A stretch of 64,000 nucleotides of DNA, from the NCBI RefSeq assembly GCF_014349105.1, contig NZ_JACSJI010000011.1, positions 60,247-124,246 of the forward strand, in the 5' to 3' direction. Source of the DNA: Caulobacter sp. 17J80-11. GTDB lineage: Bacteria > Pseudomonadota > Alphaproteobacteria > Caulobacterales > Caulobacteraceae. A model generated the notes under the pieces. It was not told the origin of the DNA, ran no database searches, and saw nothing but the letters and a program-made list of their open reading frames with translations. This document shows positions 34,879-44,844 of this stretch, piece by piece. A program made the translations under genes and the position numbers. Each line of letters begins with the position of its first letter. Within the stretch, counting starts at the first letter, position 1.

Positions 34879-35816
34879 TGCGTCGCTCCTTGGCGGACAG
34901 CCGCGCGCAGGCTCGCCCGCTCCGGCATGGTCTCCGGGGTGCGCACGTCCCAGGCCAGGCCCACGCGCTCCAAGAGCTGGATGAAGCGAAAGCCCCAGTC
35001 GGCTTGGCCGGGATACAGGCCGATGCGGGCCGAGCCGGGGTAGGCGTGGTGGTTGTTGTGCCAGGCCTCGCCCATGGTCGGGATCGCCGCCCAGGGCACG
35101 TCATGGGCCTGCACGCCGGCGCCGTCGACGATCCAGGTCTGCGGGCCCCGGCGATGGGCGAACCAGCCGACCAGCCAGTGGCCGTTCACAGAGGCGGCCA
35201 CGCGGGCGCACACGCCCCACACCACCCACGGCCAGCCGCCCAGCAGATAGAGGACGACCGCGATGGGGGCCTGCTGCAGCATCCAGCTGCGCTCCAGGAA
35301 GCGGTAGCAGACGTCGCCGGCCAGCTCGGGGCCGGGGTCGAACACCGGCGGGCGGGCCAGCAGCAGCCGGCAGTGCGTGCTCCACCACCAGTCGCGCAGC
35401 ATCCCGCTGCGATGGGCCAGGGCCGGGTGACAGTCGGGACGCCGCTGGGCCCAGTCGCGGGTGTCGTGCACCCGCACCATCCACAGCGGCCCGCTCATGC
35501 CGACCGCCGTGCCGCACCAGACCAGCAGGTGCTCCAACCACTTCGGGCACTGGAAGCTGCGGTGGATCATCCGGCGGTGGAAGCCGACCGAGTGGCCGAG
35601 CAGCAGCAGGCCCCCGGTCAGCACCAGGAAGACCGCGAAGGCGCTCCAGGTAAAGAAGACGGGGCCGAGGAGCAGCGCGCCCAGCAGCATCGCCCCGTTC
35701 CAGAGCGAGTGCTCCGGATCCCAGCGCACCTCGCCCTCGACCGGACACGCGTCCGGGCCGAGCCGCAGGGAATTGACGGCGTGGGGATCCTCAACGTGGC
35801 GGACCGTGACGTCCAT
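34875..35816 (-). CDS. Fatty acid/acyl-CoA desaturase-like membrane protein
   Basis: A 313-residue membrane desaturase. Histidine boxes: GHSVGFHRRMIH (HxxxxH), and the C-terminal HNNHHAYPGSA (HxxHH). The middle box, usually HRxHH, appears as HDTRDWAQRRPDCHP, a variant with Asp, Arg and one distant His. It heads an operon of two paralogous small membrane proteins. Divergent from an ArsR regulator, with two inverted repeats in between, which suggests regulation by that protein. Bond position and substrate are unknown. Confidence 0.86.
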   Translation of the reverse strand: MDVTVRHVEDPHAVNSLRLGPDACPVEGEVRWDPEHSLWNGAMLLGALLLGPVFFTWSAFAVFLVLTGGLLLLGHSVGFHRRMIHRSFQCPKWLEHLLVWCGTAVGMSGPLWMVRVHDTRDWAQRRPDCHPALAHRSGMLRDWWWSTHCRLLLARPPVFDPGPELAGDVCYRFLERSWMLQQAPIAVVLYLLGGWPWVVWGVCARVAASVNGHWLVGWFAHRRGPQTWIVDGAGVQAHDVPWAAIPTMGEAWHNNHHAYPGSARIGLYPGQADWGFRFIQLLERVGLAWDVRTPETMPERASLRAAVRQGATQ

Positions 35817-35856
35817 GCGCTTGCCTCCCGCGGCCGCCCCGCCGCCGAGTGATTAC

Positions 35857-35872
35857 GCAATTAGCTTATTGC
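35857..35872. promoter_or_regulatory. Inverted repeat GCAAT...ATTGC
   Basis: Five-base arms spaced by six bases in an AT-rich patch between the desaturase and ArsR genes; possible operator of the ArsR protein. Confidence 0.4.
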
Positions 35873-35898
35873 TTAAATATCGAGAGTGGCAAGCCCTT

Positions 35899-35909
35899 AG
35901 GAAATTCCT
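35899..35909. promoter_or_regulatory. Palindrome AGGAA-A-TTCCT
   Basis: A perfect 11-bp palindrome in the same gap, 46 bp before the ArsR start. Together with the GCAAT repeat it offers two dimer sites for the regulator. Confidence 0.4.
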
Positions 35910-35954
35910 TAAATAGTGACGGGCCGAATCCGTTGTCGGCCTTGGGAGATCCCC

Positions 35955-36263
35955 GTGCAGCGTATCTTCGAAGCCCTGTCCTCGGTCGTCCGGCGCAAGA
36001 TCCTGGCCTATCTGGCGCACACCGAGCTGACCGCCGGCGAGATCGCGGCGCGGTTCGAGATCTCCAAGCCGGCGGTGTCCCAGCACCTGAGCGTGCTGGA
36101 GGCGGCCGGCCTGGTGGAGAGCGATAAGCGCGGCCAGTACGTCTATTACCGGCTGGTCCAGGAGAACCTGGTCAACACGCTCAACGACTTCGTCCAGGAA
36201 GTCTGCCCGGTGTCCAAGCCGCTCAAGAAGGAAAGCGCGGCCCTGGCCAAGAACCGCAAGTAA
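35955..36263 (+). CDS. ArsR/SdpR-type winged-helix repressor
   Basis: A 102-residue regulator: VQRIFEALSSVVRRKILAYLAHTELTAGEIAARFEISKPAVSQHLSVLEAAGLVESDKRGQYVYYRL is a textbook ArsR fold. It lacks the ELCVCDL metal box of arsenic-type members, so it is closer to SdpR-like autorepressors. Start GTG 35955 follows GGGAG. Probably controls itself and the divergent desaturase operon. Confidence 0.92.
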   Translation: MQRIFEALSSVVRRKILAYLAHTELTAGEIAARFEISKPAVSQHLSVLEAAGLVESDKRGQYVYYRLVQENLVNTLNDFVQEVCPVSKPLKKESAALAKNRK

Positions 36264-36268
36264 CCCGG

Positions 36269-36916
36269 TCAGGCCGGCGGCCTGACCGCCTGTTTCACCG
36301 CCGCCAGCTCGGCCCGCACGGGCGAAACGCGGACCTGGCCGCCGCAGGCCTCGATGCGTTCTTCGACTTCCAGGGCCTGGTCGCCGCCGGGCGGGGTGAC
36401 TTGCGCGCGGGTGGCGGTCATGCACGGCGCCTCGGTCGAGGGCACGACGTTCCAGGCCAGGTAGAACACCGCCCGGCCGTTCGGCGCGACGGTGACCGGC
36501 GCGGCGGGGCCGCCGCTTTCGAAATAGTTCTGCTCGGTCTGCACCACGCGGATGGGCAGGGTGCGCCCGCTGGCGTCGAACAGGGTCAAGGTCGGATAGC
36601 CGGCCAGGGTGCAGGGCTTGGGCGCGACGCTGGTGAGCGCGAAGGTGGCGACCCGGTTGCCGGCGCCGGCGTCGGTGGCGATCCGCTTCAGGGTCAGCTC
36701 GCCCGAGCGGCAGTTCGCGCCGCCGGGGGCGGCGGGCGCGGCGGTGACCGGCGTGGCGGTCGCGGGCGCCGCCGGCTGGACCGCCGCCGGCGCGGGCGGC
36801 GTCGTTCCGGTCGGGGTGGAGGCGGGGGAGGGCGACTCCTCGCGCTTCTCCCCGCGCCCGCAGGCGGCGAGCGACAACAGGGCCAGCAGGGCAATCGTCG
36901 GACGGGAGCGGATCAT
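36269..36916 (-). CDS. DUF4232 lipoprotein
   Basis: A 215-residue exported protein. Signal peptide with lipobox LAAC (Cys about 19), a long Pro/Thr/Ala linker (about 28-68), and a DUF4232 domain: CRSGELTLKRIATDAGAGN, TSVAPKPCTLAGYPTLTLFDASGRTLPIR, and a distal Cys in EAPCMTA. Known mostly in actinobacteria and some proteobacteria; function unknown. Stop is 5 bp after the convergent ArsR stop. Confidence 0.82.
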   Translation of the reverse strand: MIRSRPTIALLALLSLAACGRGEKREESPSPASTPTGTTPPAPAAVQPAAPATATPVTAAPAAPGGANCRSGELTLKRIATDAGAGNRVATFALTSVAPKPCTLAGYPTLTLFDASGRTLPIRVVQTEQNYFESGGPAAPVTVAPNGRAVFYLAWNVVPSTEAPCMTATRAQVTPPGGDQALEVEERIEACGGQVRVSPVRAELAAVKQAVRPPA

Positions 36917-36970
36917 CGTCTGATCTCCTTCATCGTATGAACGCTACTCCGGCGCAGATTGCTCCGCTCT

Positions 36971-37002
36971 CGGCCGCCGCGCCCGTGAGAGCGCGGCGGC
37001 CG
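36971..37002 (-). terminator. Strong hairpin after rtcB
   Basis: CGGCCGCCGCGC and its perfect complement separated by 8 bases, just after the rtcB stop. No T-run follows on the minus strand, so termination here is only possible, perhaps Rho-assisted. Confidence 0.4.
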
Positions 37003-37007
37003 CAGCG

Positions 37008-38225
<1,218 letters not shown>

Positions 38226-38284
38226 CGCGGATCTCCTTCTTCTTCAGCCTCCCGCCCGGCCGAAGCGAGGTCCCCGAAACGAAG

Positions 38285-38313
38285 AACCCCTCCCGACCGG
38301 GTCGGGAGGGGTT
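38285..38313 (-). terminator. Hairpin between small ORF and rtcB, terminator or attenuator
   Basis: AACCCCTCCCGAC and its complement form a 13-bp stem with a 3-base loop, followed on the minus strand by TTCTTCGTTT. It lies 28 bp after the 32-codon ORF and 60 bp before rtcB. It may end the small transcript or attenuate rtcB. Confidence 0.7.
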
Positions 38314-38340
38314 TCTGCGAACACCGAAGGTCGAACGACC

Positions 38341-38439
38341 CTAGGCTCCGGCTCCCTCCCGCGCGCACGCGCCCTTCATCTCGACCGGATTCCGGTCGAG
38401 GCTGACGGGGGCCTGCAGGGTGTAGGGCGTACGGAACAT
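38341..38439 (-). CDS. 32-residue small ORF upstream of rtcB
   Basis: Starts at ATG 38439 behind a strong GAGAGGA site and reads FRTPYTLQAPVSLDRNPVEM before a short basic/Gly end. Not a recognised family. The strong ribosome site and the hairpin after it argue for real translation, as a leader peptide or small protein. Below the usual size for gene finders. Confidence 0.45.
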   Translation of the reverse strand: MFRTPYTLQAPVSLDRNPVEMKGACAREGAGA

Positions 38440-38572
38440 GGGTCCTCTCGCTTCGGGGCGCGGCGGGTAACACGGGTCGATCGACGCGCGCCAGAGGGCG
38501 TGAGCGGGTGGGCCGCGAAGCGTGGCCGTAAGGACACGCTCCCTTCTCCTCCCCCGCTTCGCCGCGGAGGCG

Positions 38573-39766
38573 TTAGAGCACCGCTTCCGTCGAGACGATG
38601 AAGCCGCCGCCGACCACGCGGTCGGGATCGGCCGCGGCGTAGAGCACGCAGGCCTGGCCCGGGGCGACGCCTTCCTCGCCCTCGTCGAACACAACGACCG
38701 GCGCGCCGTCCCTCAGTCGCAGGCGGGCCGGGGCGGGCGCGCGGGTGGAGCGCACGCGGGCCAGCACCGCCAGCCCTTCGGCGGCGGCGTCCTCGATCGT
38801 GGCCTGGTCGCCCAGCCAGTTGATCTCCTTCATCGCCAGCGAGCGGGTCAGCAGCGCCTCACGCGGGCCGACGATCACCCGGCGGTTCTCGGGATCCAGC
38901 TTGACCACGAACAGCGGCTCGCCGACCGCGACGTTCAGGCCGCGGCGCTGGCCGATGGTGTAGCGGGTGATGCCCTCGTGGCGGCCCAGCACGCGCCCGT
39001 CCAGGTGGACGATGTCGCCCGGCTCCTTGCCCTGCGGGCGCAGCCGGTCGATCAGGTTGACGTACTTGCCGTCCGGCACGAAGCAGATGTCCTGGCTGTC
39101 CGGCTTCGACGCGATCTTCAGGCCCAGGTCGGCGGCGACGCCGCGCACCTGGGGCTTGGGCAGGTCGGCCAGCGGGAAGCGCAGGAAGTCCAGCTGCTCG
39201 CGCGTGGTGGCGAACAGGAAGTAGCTCTGGTCACGGGCCGGATCGAAGGCCTTGCGCAGCTGGGCGCCGTCGCCGGTCGCGGCGCGGCGTACGTAGTGGC
39301 CGGTGGCCATGGCCTCGGCCCCGAGCTCGCGCGCGACGTCCAGCAGGTCGCGGAATTTGACCGTCTGGTTGCAGCGGATGCACGGGACCGGCGTCTCGCC
39401 GCGCAGGTAGCTGTCGGCGAACTCGTCGATGACGCTCTCGCGGAAGCGGCTTTCGTAATCCAGCACGTAGTGCGGGATGCCGATCGTTTCGGCCGCCAGG
39501 CGCGCGTCGTGGATGTCCTGGCCGGCGCAGCAGGCGCCCGACTTCTTCACCGCCGCGCCGTGGTCATAGAGCTGCAGGGTCACGCCCACCACGTCGTAGC
39601 CGGCCTGCTTGAGCAACGCCGCCACCACGGTGGAGTCCACCCCGCCGGACATCGCCGCGACCACGCGCGCGCCCTGCGGCAGGCCGACCGCCGCGCGCGC
39701 GGTTTCGACGGCAGCGCCGAGGTCGGCGGCTTCGATGGTCGGGATCGGGCAGGCGCTGGTGGTCAT
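38573..39766 (-). CDS. mnmA: tRNA-specific 2-thiouridylase MnmA
   Basis: A 397-residue enzyme that makes 2-thiouridine at position 34 of tRNA-Lys, -Glu and -Gln. The PP-loop is [14 protein letters not shown], the catalytic cysteines are in [22 protein letters not shown] and [14 protein letters not shown], and HYVRRA and YTIGQRRGL are family motifs. An N-terminal extension of about 35 residues precedes the PP-loop, as in other alphaproteobacteria. Independent gene between rtcB and flgL. Confidence 0.95.
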   Translation of the reverse strand: MTTSACPIPTIEAADLGAAVETARAAVGLPQGARVVAAMSGGVDSTVVAALLKQAGYDVVGVTLQLYDHGAAVKKSGACCAGQDIHDARLAAETIGIPHYVLDYESRFRESVIDEFADSYLRGETPVPCIRCNQTVKFRDLLDVARELGAEAMATGHYVRRAATGDGAQLRKAFDPARDQSYFLFATTREQLDFLRFPLADLPKPQVRGVAADLGLKIASKPDSQDICFVPDGKYVNLIDRLRPQGKEPGDIVHLDGRVLGRHEGITRYTIGQRRGLNVAVGEPLFVVKLDPENRRVIVGPREALLTRSLAMKEINWLGDQATIEDAAAEGLAVLARVRSTRAPAPARLRLRDGAPVVVFDEGEEGVAPGQACVLYAAADPDRVVGGGFIVSTEAVL

Positions 39767-39830
39767 CGGCGACCATGTAGCGGTCGAGGCGCCCGATTGC
39801 GAGGGCGCCCCGCGTCGCGGTCGCCTGAGA

Positions 39831-40757
39831 TCACCTCAGGATGTCGAGCAGCGAGGTGTTCCTCAGCTGACCGATCACCTGCGCCGAAGCCTGCACGGCG
39901 ATCTGGGCCTGCTGCAGGGCGGTGATGGCCTGGGCCATGTCCGCGTCGGTGCGTTCGCCGATCAGCTCCTCCATGGCCACCGACTGGTCCTTCTGGGACT
40001 CCAGGTGGTTGTCGACGCGCTTCTGCAGGGCGCCGTTCTGGGCGGCCTGCTGCAGCACGTCCTCGTGCGCGGCGCCGAAGGTCGAGATGATGCCCTGCAG
40101 GAAGGCGCGCTGGGTGTCGTTCATCTGGCCGGTGAGCGGACCGTTGGGCCCCTCGTGATAGGCCTGGATTTGGCGGAAGGCGTCGAACAGCGAGCCGCCG
40201 ACCTCGTTCGCAAGGAAGCCGGTTTGCAGGCTGGAGGCGTCGTCCAGGCGCGAGACCGTCTTCAGCTGGTCGTTGACGAACACGTTGGCGGCGGCCGGCA
40301 CGGCGGTGAGGTCGGCAAGCGTGTCGGCGGTCACCGGCGGCGTGTCGATCTGGGCGCCGCCGAATACGTAGCGGCCCTGGTGCTTGAAGTTCAGGCCGTC
40401 CTGGGCCGTGGAGAACCGGCTCTGCAGGTCCAGCATCAGGCCGTCCAGCCGGCCGTTGGCGATCGCCTCGGCGATGTCCTGGCGGGCTCCGTCGGCGGCG
40501 TCGGCCACGCGGGTCAGAGCCAGGTCCTGGCTCTCCAGCCGCTGGGCGACCTGGCCGCCGGCGTCGATGTAGCCCTGCATGCGAGCCTGGGCCGAGCGGA
40601 AGGCGGCGATGGTCTCCGACCCACGGCCGAAGCCTTTCAGATCGTCGGCGATCTTCTGGGTCGAGACCTGGCTCTGGGCCTCGGACTGGCGCTTCTGGGC
40701 CCGCATCAGGTCGAGCAGCGCCGATTGATAGGTGTTGGCGGTGGAGACGCGCGTCAT
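39831..40757 (-). CDS. flgL: Hook-filament junction protein FlgL (HAP3)
   Basis: A 308-residue flagellin-like junction protein. N-terminus [35 protein letters not shown] and C-terminal heptads ([36 protein letters not shown]) are the conserved coiled-coil ends. Start ATG 40757 overlaps the flgK stop (ATGA). Second gene of a flgK-flgL unit. Secreted by the flagellar export system. Confidence 0.93.
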   Translation of the reverse strand: MTRVSTANTYQSALLDLMRAQKRQSEAQSQVSTQKIADDLKGFGRGSETIAAFRSAQARMQGYIDAGGQVAQRLESQDLALTRVADAADGARQDIAEAIANGRLDGLMLDLQSRFSTAQDGLNFKHQGRYVFGGAQIDTPPVTADTLADLTAVPAAANVFVNDQLKTVSRLDDASSLQTGFLANEVGGSLFDAFRQIQAYHEGPNGPLTGQMNDTQRAFLQGIISTFGAAHEDVLQQAAQNGALQKRVDNHLESQKDQSVAMEELIGERTDADMAQAITALQQAQIAVQASAQVIGQLRNTSLLDILR

Positions 40758-42883
40758 CACAGCATCCCGAGAAGAACGTCGTACATGTCTTTGGCCGCCT
40801 GGATGAGGCGGCCGGAGGCGGCGTAGGCTTGCTGGAACACGGTGAGCTTCACCAGTTCCTCGTCGAGGTTGACTCCCTCGATCCCCGAGCGGCGGGTCTC
40901 GGCCTCGCGGGCGAGGGTTTCGGCGGCGTCCTTGCGCTGCGAGGCCAGCGCCGCCTTGCCGCCGAGGTCGCCGGCGAACTCGGCCATGTAGCGGGTGACC
41001 GAAACGGTCGAGCCCGCCGCCCCGCCGGCGCTCTCGAACCACGTGGCGTTCGATCCGGCGTCGGCCAGCTTCTGCGTGTTGCGGCCGTCGCCGCGGGCGG
41101 CGCCGGCGGCCCCGACCGCCGCCGAGAAGTCGAGCTGCGCCAGGGCCAGCTTGGTCGGATCGTTGCGGACGTCGGTGCGGATCGAGAAGCCGTCGGCGCG
41201 GCTGGCCCGCGCGCCGGCGCCGATGCCGAACAGCTCCGCAAAGCCCACGCCGCTTCCGGCCCGGCTGGTCTTGTCCTCGATCAGCGCCATGGACGCCGCC
41301 GGGTTGGTGTTGGGCGTGAAGGACATGCGCCCGAGGGAGTCGAGCGAGAAGGTCCCGTACTGCCCCACCCCGGCCGACGGGGAGTTCAGCTGGTTCAGCA
41401 GGTCCTGCATCGTCCCGCCGGGCGGGATGGCGACCTTCAGGTCCTTCAGCCGGGCGCCGTTCTCGTTGGAGAAGCGGAAGGTGATGGTGTCGCCAGGCGT
41501 GAAGCCGTGCGACGAGGCCGGCGTCAGGCCGGTCTCGTAGAGCGCGATGCCGTCGCTGCGGACCAGGTCGTTGAGCCCGAAATAGTGCGAGAAGCCGCGC
41601 CCGGCCTTGTCGCTCTTGGCGGCCGGATCGTCGGCGATCGCCACGCCGTTGCCGCTGCCGTTCGCCGTGAGGGTCAGGGCCCCGTTGACGAAGCTGGCGC
41701 TGCCGTCGGCGCCGAGCGAGGCGTTCAGGTCGGCCAGGAAGCTGCCCGGGGTGAAGGCGCTGGCCGGGCCGCCGTTGGTGCTCATGGTCCCGGCGCTGAA
41801 GTCGACGTCAACGCGCCGTACGACCTTGCCGCTCGCATCCATGATGGCGATCTCGGTGCGGCCGGTGAAGCCGGTCACCGCGGTCGGCAGGTCCAGACCG
41901 GTGTTCCGGCCGGTCAGGCTGGTGGGCGGCGGGACAGAGGTGCCGGCGTTGTGGGCCCGGTTCAGCTCGTCGGCCAGCCGGGTCATCAGCTCGCCCAGCC
42001 GCTCGTCGGCCGCCGGCGCCTCGACGTCGCGCAGCTCGATCAGGCCCTTCAGTTCGCCGCTGGTCAGGTGGTCCGACAGCTGGCGCTTTTCGCCGCGGGG
42101 CTCGGTCAGCCAGATCTGGTCGAAGGTGGTCTCGGCGTTGATGTTGCCGGCGCGCTGGTAGGAGAGGGTGGCGGCGCCGTCCCCGACCAGCACCATGCCG
42201 TCGCCGGTGCGCAGGTTCACCCCGCCCGCTGTGCGCGCGCTCACGCGCACGTCCATGAACTGGGAGAGCTGGTCGATCAGCTGGGCCTGCGCGCTCTCGG
42301 CGCCGGAGGAGTCGTTGCCGACCACCGTGGCGCGCGAGATCTCGACGTTGAGGGACTCGATGTCCTTCAGGAGGCCGTTGATGGTGTCGACCGCGGTGAC
42401 CAGCCGGCTGTCGGCGTCCTGACGGACGGCCTGGATGCCGGCGTGCACGCGCGCGGCCTCGTCGAACAGCTGCTGGGCCTTGAAGACGGCGTCCTGGCGG
42501 CGCGGGCCGGAGGTGGCGTCGTCGGTGATCGCGCTGAAGGCGGCGAACATCTGGTCGACCTGGGCGAAGACGCTCGTGTCGCCGCTGGGGTCGCCGAACA
42601 GGTCCTGGATCCTGTCCATCATTTCGGCGCGCACGCCCTGGCGCGCGGCGTCGCCGTTGGCGTTCAGGGCGGCGGCCTGCAGGAACCGGTCGGTGGCCAG
42701 ACGGATGCGCCCGGCCTCGACGCCCGCGCCCACGCCGGCGGTGACCAGCGGGTTCTGGTCGACGACCTTGCGGATGTAGCCCGGCGTGTTGACGTTCGAG
42801 ACGTTGTCCGAAATCACGCGCAACTGCGTCTGGGCGGTCATCAGCCCGGACGTGGCCGTGTTCATGATGGTGGTCAGCGACAT
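40757..42883 (-). CDS. flgK: Hook-associated protein FlgK (HAP1)
   Basis: A 708-residue protein. N-terminus SLTTIMNTATSGLMTAQTQLRVISDNVSNVNTPGYIRK carries the axial-protein motif; the C-terminal segment GVNLDEELVKLTVFQQAYAASGRLIQAAKDMYDVLLGML is the matching helix. It joins hook to filament. First gene of the flgK-flgL operon, divergent from fliK. A poor sigma-54-like element lies too close to the start to use; see rejected items. Confidence 0.95.
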   Translation of the reverse strand: MSLTTIMNTATSGLMTAQTQLRVISDNVSNVNTPGYIRKVVDQNPLVTAGVGAGVEAGRIRLATDRFLQAAALNANGDAARQGVRAEMMDRIQDLFGDPSGDTSVFAQVDQMFAAFSAITDDATSGPRRQDAVFKAQQLFDEAARVHAGIQAVRQDADSRLVTAVDTINGLLKDIESLNVEISRATVVGNDSSGAESAQAQLIDQLSQFMDVRVSARTAGGVNLRTGDGMVLVGDGAATLSYQRAGNINAETTFDQIWLTEPRGEKRQLSDHLTSGELKGLIELRDVEAPAADERLGELMTRLADELNRAHNAGTSVPPPTSLTGRNTGLDLPTAVTGFTGRTEIAIMDASGKVVRRVDVDFSAGTMSTNGGPASAFTPGSFLADLNASLGADGSASFVNGALTLTANGSGNGVAIADDPAAKSDKAGRGFSHYFGLNDLVRSDGIALYETGLTPASSHGFTPGDTITFRFSNENGARLKDLKVAIPPGGTMQDLLNQLNSPSAGVGQYGTFSLDSLGRMSFTPNTNPAASMALIEDKTSRAGSGVGFAELFGIGAGARASRADGFSIRTDVRNDPTKLALAQLDFSAAVGAAGAARGDGRNTQKLADAGSNATWFESAGGAAGSTVSVTRYMAEFAGDLGGKAALASQRKDAAETLAREAETRRSGIEGVNLDEELVKLTVFQQAYAASGRLIQAAKDMYDVLLGML

Positions 42884-43241
42884 GCGCGCCCCCCGGTCGG
42901 CAAAGCCTTCGCCCCGCCCGGCGGAATTTGCCCGCCGTTTGGTGAACGCTCGAAAGCTTCAGCCTTGAAAAACATGGACTTCCTCTGGTGAGGCGCTCGC
43001 CTCGCGGAATTGACGCGCAAGACCGGCGCCAGAGCGGGGTTCGGCGAAGGCGCCGGGTCGATCCTTGCCGCCGGGCGGCAAAATCCGCCGCCGTCGGGCA
43101 GACAGGGACGCCGTCCGCGGGCAGGCAAGCTCAATAAATTCAAGGCGATGTCGCTGCGGCCCGGTGGTTGCATGGGAGGGCCCGAACACCCTGGCGCAGC
43201 ACGCGCTCCTTCCGAAGCCGTCACGGACTTCCGAGCCGCGC
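42884..43241. other. Divergent promoter region flgK/fliK
   Basis: A 358-bp gap with no gene. It holds a candidate sigma-54 element and a perfect 17-bp palindrome at 43054-43081, upstream of fliK. Otherwise GC-rich, unstructured to my eye. Confidence 0.6.
43054..43081 (+). promoter_or_regulatory. Candidate sigma-54 promoter with palindrome (fliK-flgD-flgE)
   Basis: CGGGTCGATCCTTGC at 43054-43068 has GG-N10-GC spacing and the TTGC -12 of sigma-54 promoters. Overlapping it is TTGCCGCCGGGCGGCAA (43065-43081), a perfect inverted repeat with 8-base arms, which may be an FlbD (ftr-like) site. In Caulobacter the hook operon is driven by sigma-54 and FlbD. The -24 match is only partial. Confidence 0.4.
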
Positions 43242-44840
43242 ATGTCGTCTGTCGATATTCTTTCCGCCCTTGTGGCCCCCGTGACGTCCTCGCCCGCGCC
43301 TGCGGCCGGCGAGGGCGACGCCGGCGCCTTCAAGCAGGCGATGGACGCGGTCTCGAACGACGCCGAGACGCCGGCCCGCGCCGACGCGCCGGCGGCGCCG
43401 AGGAAGGGGTTCCTGAATTCCGCCAAGCTGGCCGCGGCCAACGCCGCCGTCACCGAGGCCGCGGCTGACGTCGACGTCGCGCCCGCGGCGCCGGTTGCGG
43501 CGGTCGCGCCGATCACGGACGCGGACGACGTCGTCGCCGGGAAGGACGAGGCGCCGGTCGCTTCTGACGAGGCGGCTCCGGGCGTGGACGCCGCCAGCCC
43601 TGACGCCGTCGAGGTCGCGACGGTCGTCGCGCCGCCCGCGCCCGTCGCTCAGGCGGCGGCCACTTCGGCTACGGCCGAGACGGTCGCAGCCGACGAGCGC
43701 GGCCTGTCGACCGTGGGGCGCGCCCTCGGGGCGATCGATCGTATCCTCAACGAGAACGGCGTCCGGATCGACGGCGAGGCGAGCCCTGAGCGTCTGCAGG
43801 CCGTGAAGGCGGCGGTCGATCAGGTGATGGCCAAGGCGCCGCCGCAGGTGCGGGCCAAGCTCGAAACCTTGTTCGCCCGAATCCTCCAGCCCGGCGCCGA
43901 GGCTTCGGCTTCGCCGGCGACTGATGAAGCCGCCGTGCCGGCTGCGCAGGCCGACGCCGACGCGACCCAGGCCCAGGCCGAGGCGGCGCGGGCGGCCGAG
44001 ACGCTGAAGGCAATCCAGGCGGCCCTGACCGGCGGCCAGACCCGCCGCCCGGCGCCGGCCAGCGTGATGCGCGACTTCGCGGCGGCCAACGCCGCCGAAG
44101 CGCCGGCGCTCACGCCGCGCCTGGCCGACCCGCGTCAGGAGGCGGCCCGCGAGGCGCCCGCCGAGGCGGCCGACGCCGGCAAGTCTTCGGGGGGCGCCGA
44201 CACCTCGTCGTCCCCGACCGCGGCCGCGGCCGCGTCGACCCCGACCGCCTCCAAGTCCGCGAAGGCCGAACCGACGCCTGAGCCCGCGGGCGTCGCGGCC
44301 GCCCAGACGGACCCGGCGATCAACCCGGCGGCGCCTGCCGACACGGCCGCGGGCGCGCCGGCCGCCCACGCCGGCGCGCACGCGGTGATCGCGGAGGCGG
44401 TGCGCGGTTCGCCGGAGACCGTGGCCCACCTGTCGGCCGAGATCCTCAAGAAGCTGGGCGAGCGGTCGACCCGCTTCGACGTCGAACTGCATCCGGCCGA
44501 CATGGGCCGGGTCGACGTGCGCCTGACCATCGAGGCCGACGGCCGGCTCAAGGCCCAGATGGCCTTCGACAACCCGGTGGCCGCCGCCGACCTGCGCGCC
44601 CGCTCAGACGAGCTGCGGCGCAGCCTCGAACAGGCCGGTTTCCAGGTCTCCGAGGACTCCTTCAGCTTCGCTGATCGCAACAACGGCGGCGGCTCTTTCG
44701 AGGACGCCCGACAGCAGTTCGCCGACGGCGGCCGCGCCCGGGCCCGCGCCTTCCGCGCCGGCGAGCAGGCCGCGAGCCTCGCCGACGCCCCCCCAGTCGC
44801 CCGCCGCGCCGTCCGGCTCGGCGTGGACGTGAGGATCTGA
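43242..44840 (+). CDS. fliK: Flagellar hook-length control protein FliK
   Basis: A 532-residue export-regulating ruler. The long middle is Ala/Asp/Glu-rich and low complexity, while the C-terminal domain (about 420-500) shows the conserved hook-length text TRFDVELHPADMGRVDVRLTIEADGRLKAQMAFDNP and SLEQAGFQVSEDSF. ATG 43242 begins MSSVDILSAL; the frame open to 43065 would read into the promoter. Four bases separate it from flgD. Switches export from hook to filament subunits. Confidence 0.88.
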   Translation: MSSVDILSALVAPVTSSPAPAAGEGDAGAFKQAMDAVSNDAETPARADAPAAPRKGFLNSAKLAAANAAVTEAAADVDVAPAAPVAAVAPITDADDVVAGKDEAPVASDEAAPGVDAASPDAVEVATVVAPPAPVAQAAATSATAETVAADERGLSTVGRALGAIDRILNENGVRIDGEASPERLQAVKAAVDQVMAKAPPQVRAKLETLFARILQPGAEASASPATDEAAVPAAQADADATQAQAEAARAAETLKAIQAALTGGQTRRPAPASVMRDFAAANAAEAPALTPRLADPRQEAAREAPAEAADAGKSSGGADTSSSPTAAAAASTPTASKSAKAEPTPEPAGVAAAQTDPAINPAAPADTAAGAPAAHAGAHAVIAEAVRGSPETVAHLSAEILKKLGERSTRFDVELHPADMGRVDVRLTIEADGRLKAQMAFDNPVAAADLRARSDELRRSLEQAGFQVSEDSFSFADRNNGGGSFEDARQQFADGGRARARAFRAGEQAASLADAPPVARRAVRLGVDVRI

Positions 44841-44844
44841 CGAC

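Noticed and set aside
42900..42914. GG-N10-GC (minus) as sigma-54 promoter of flgK
   Set aside because: RNA would start about 5 nt before the start codon, leaving no ribosome site; the -24 match is weak.
40829..42991. 720-codon frame opposite flgK
   Set aside because: Shadow of flgK; composition is the typical Val/Ala/Gly/Arg reading of an antisense GC-rich frame.
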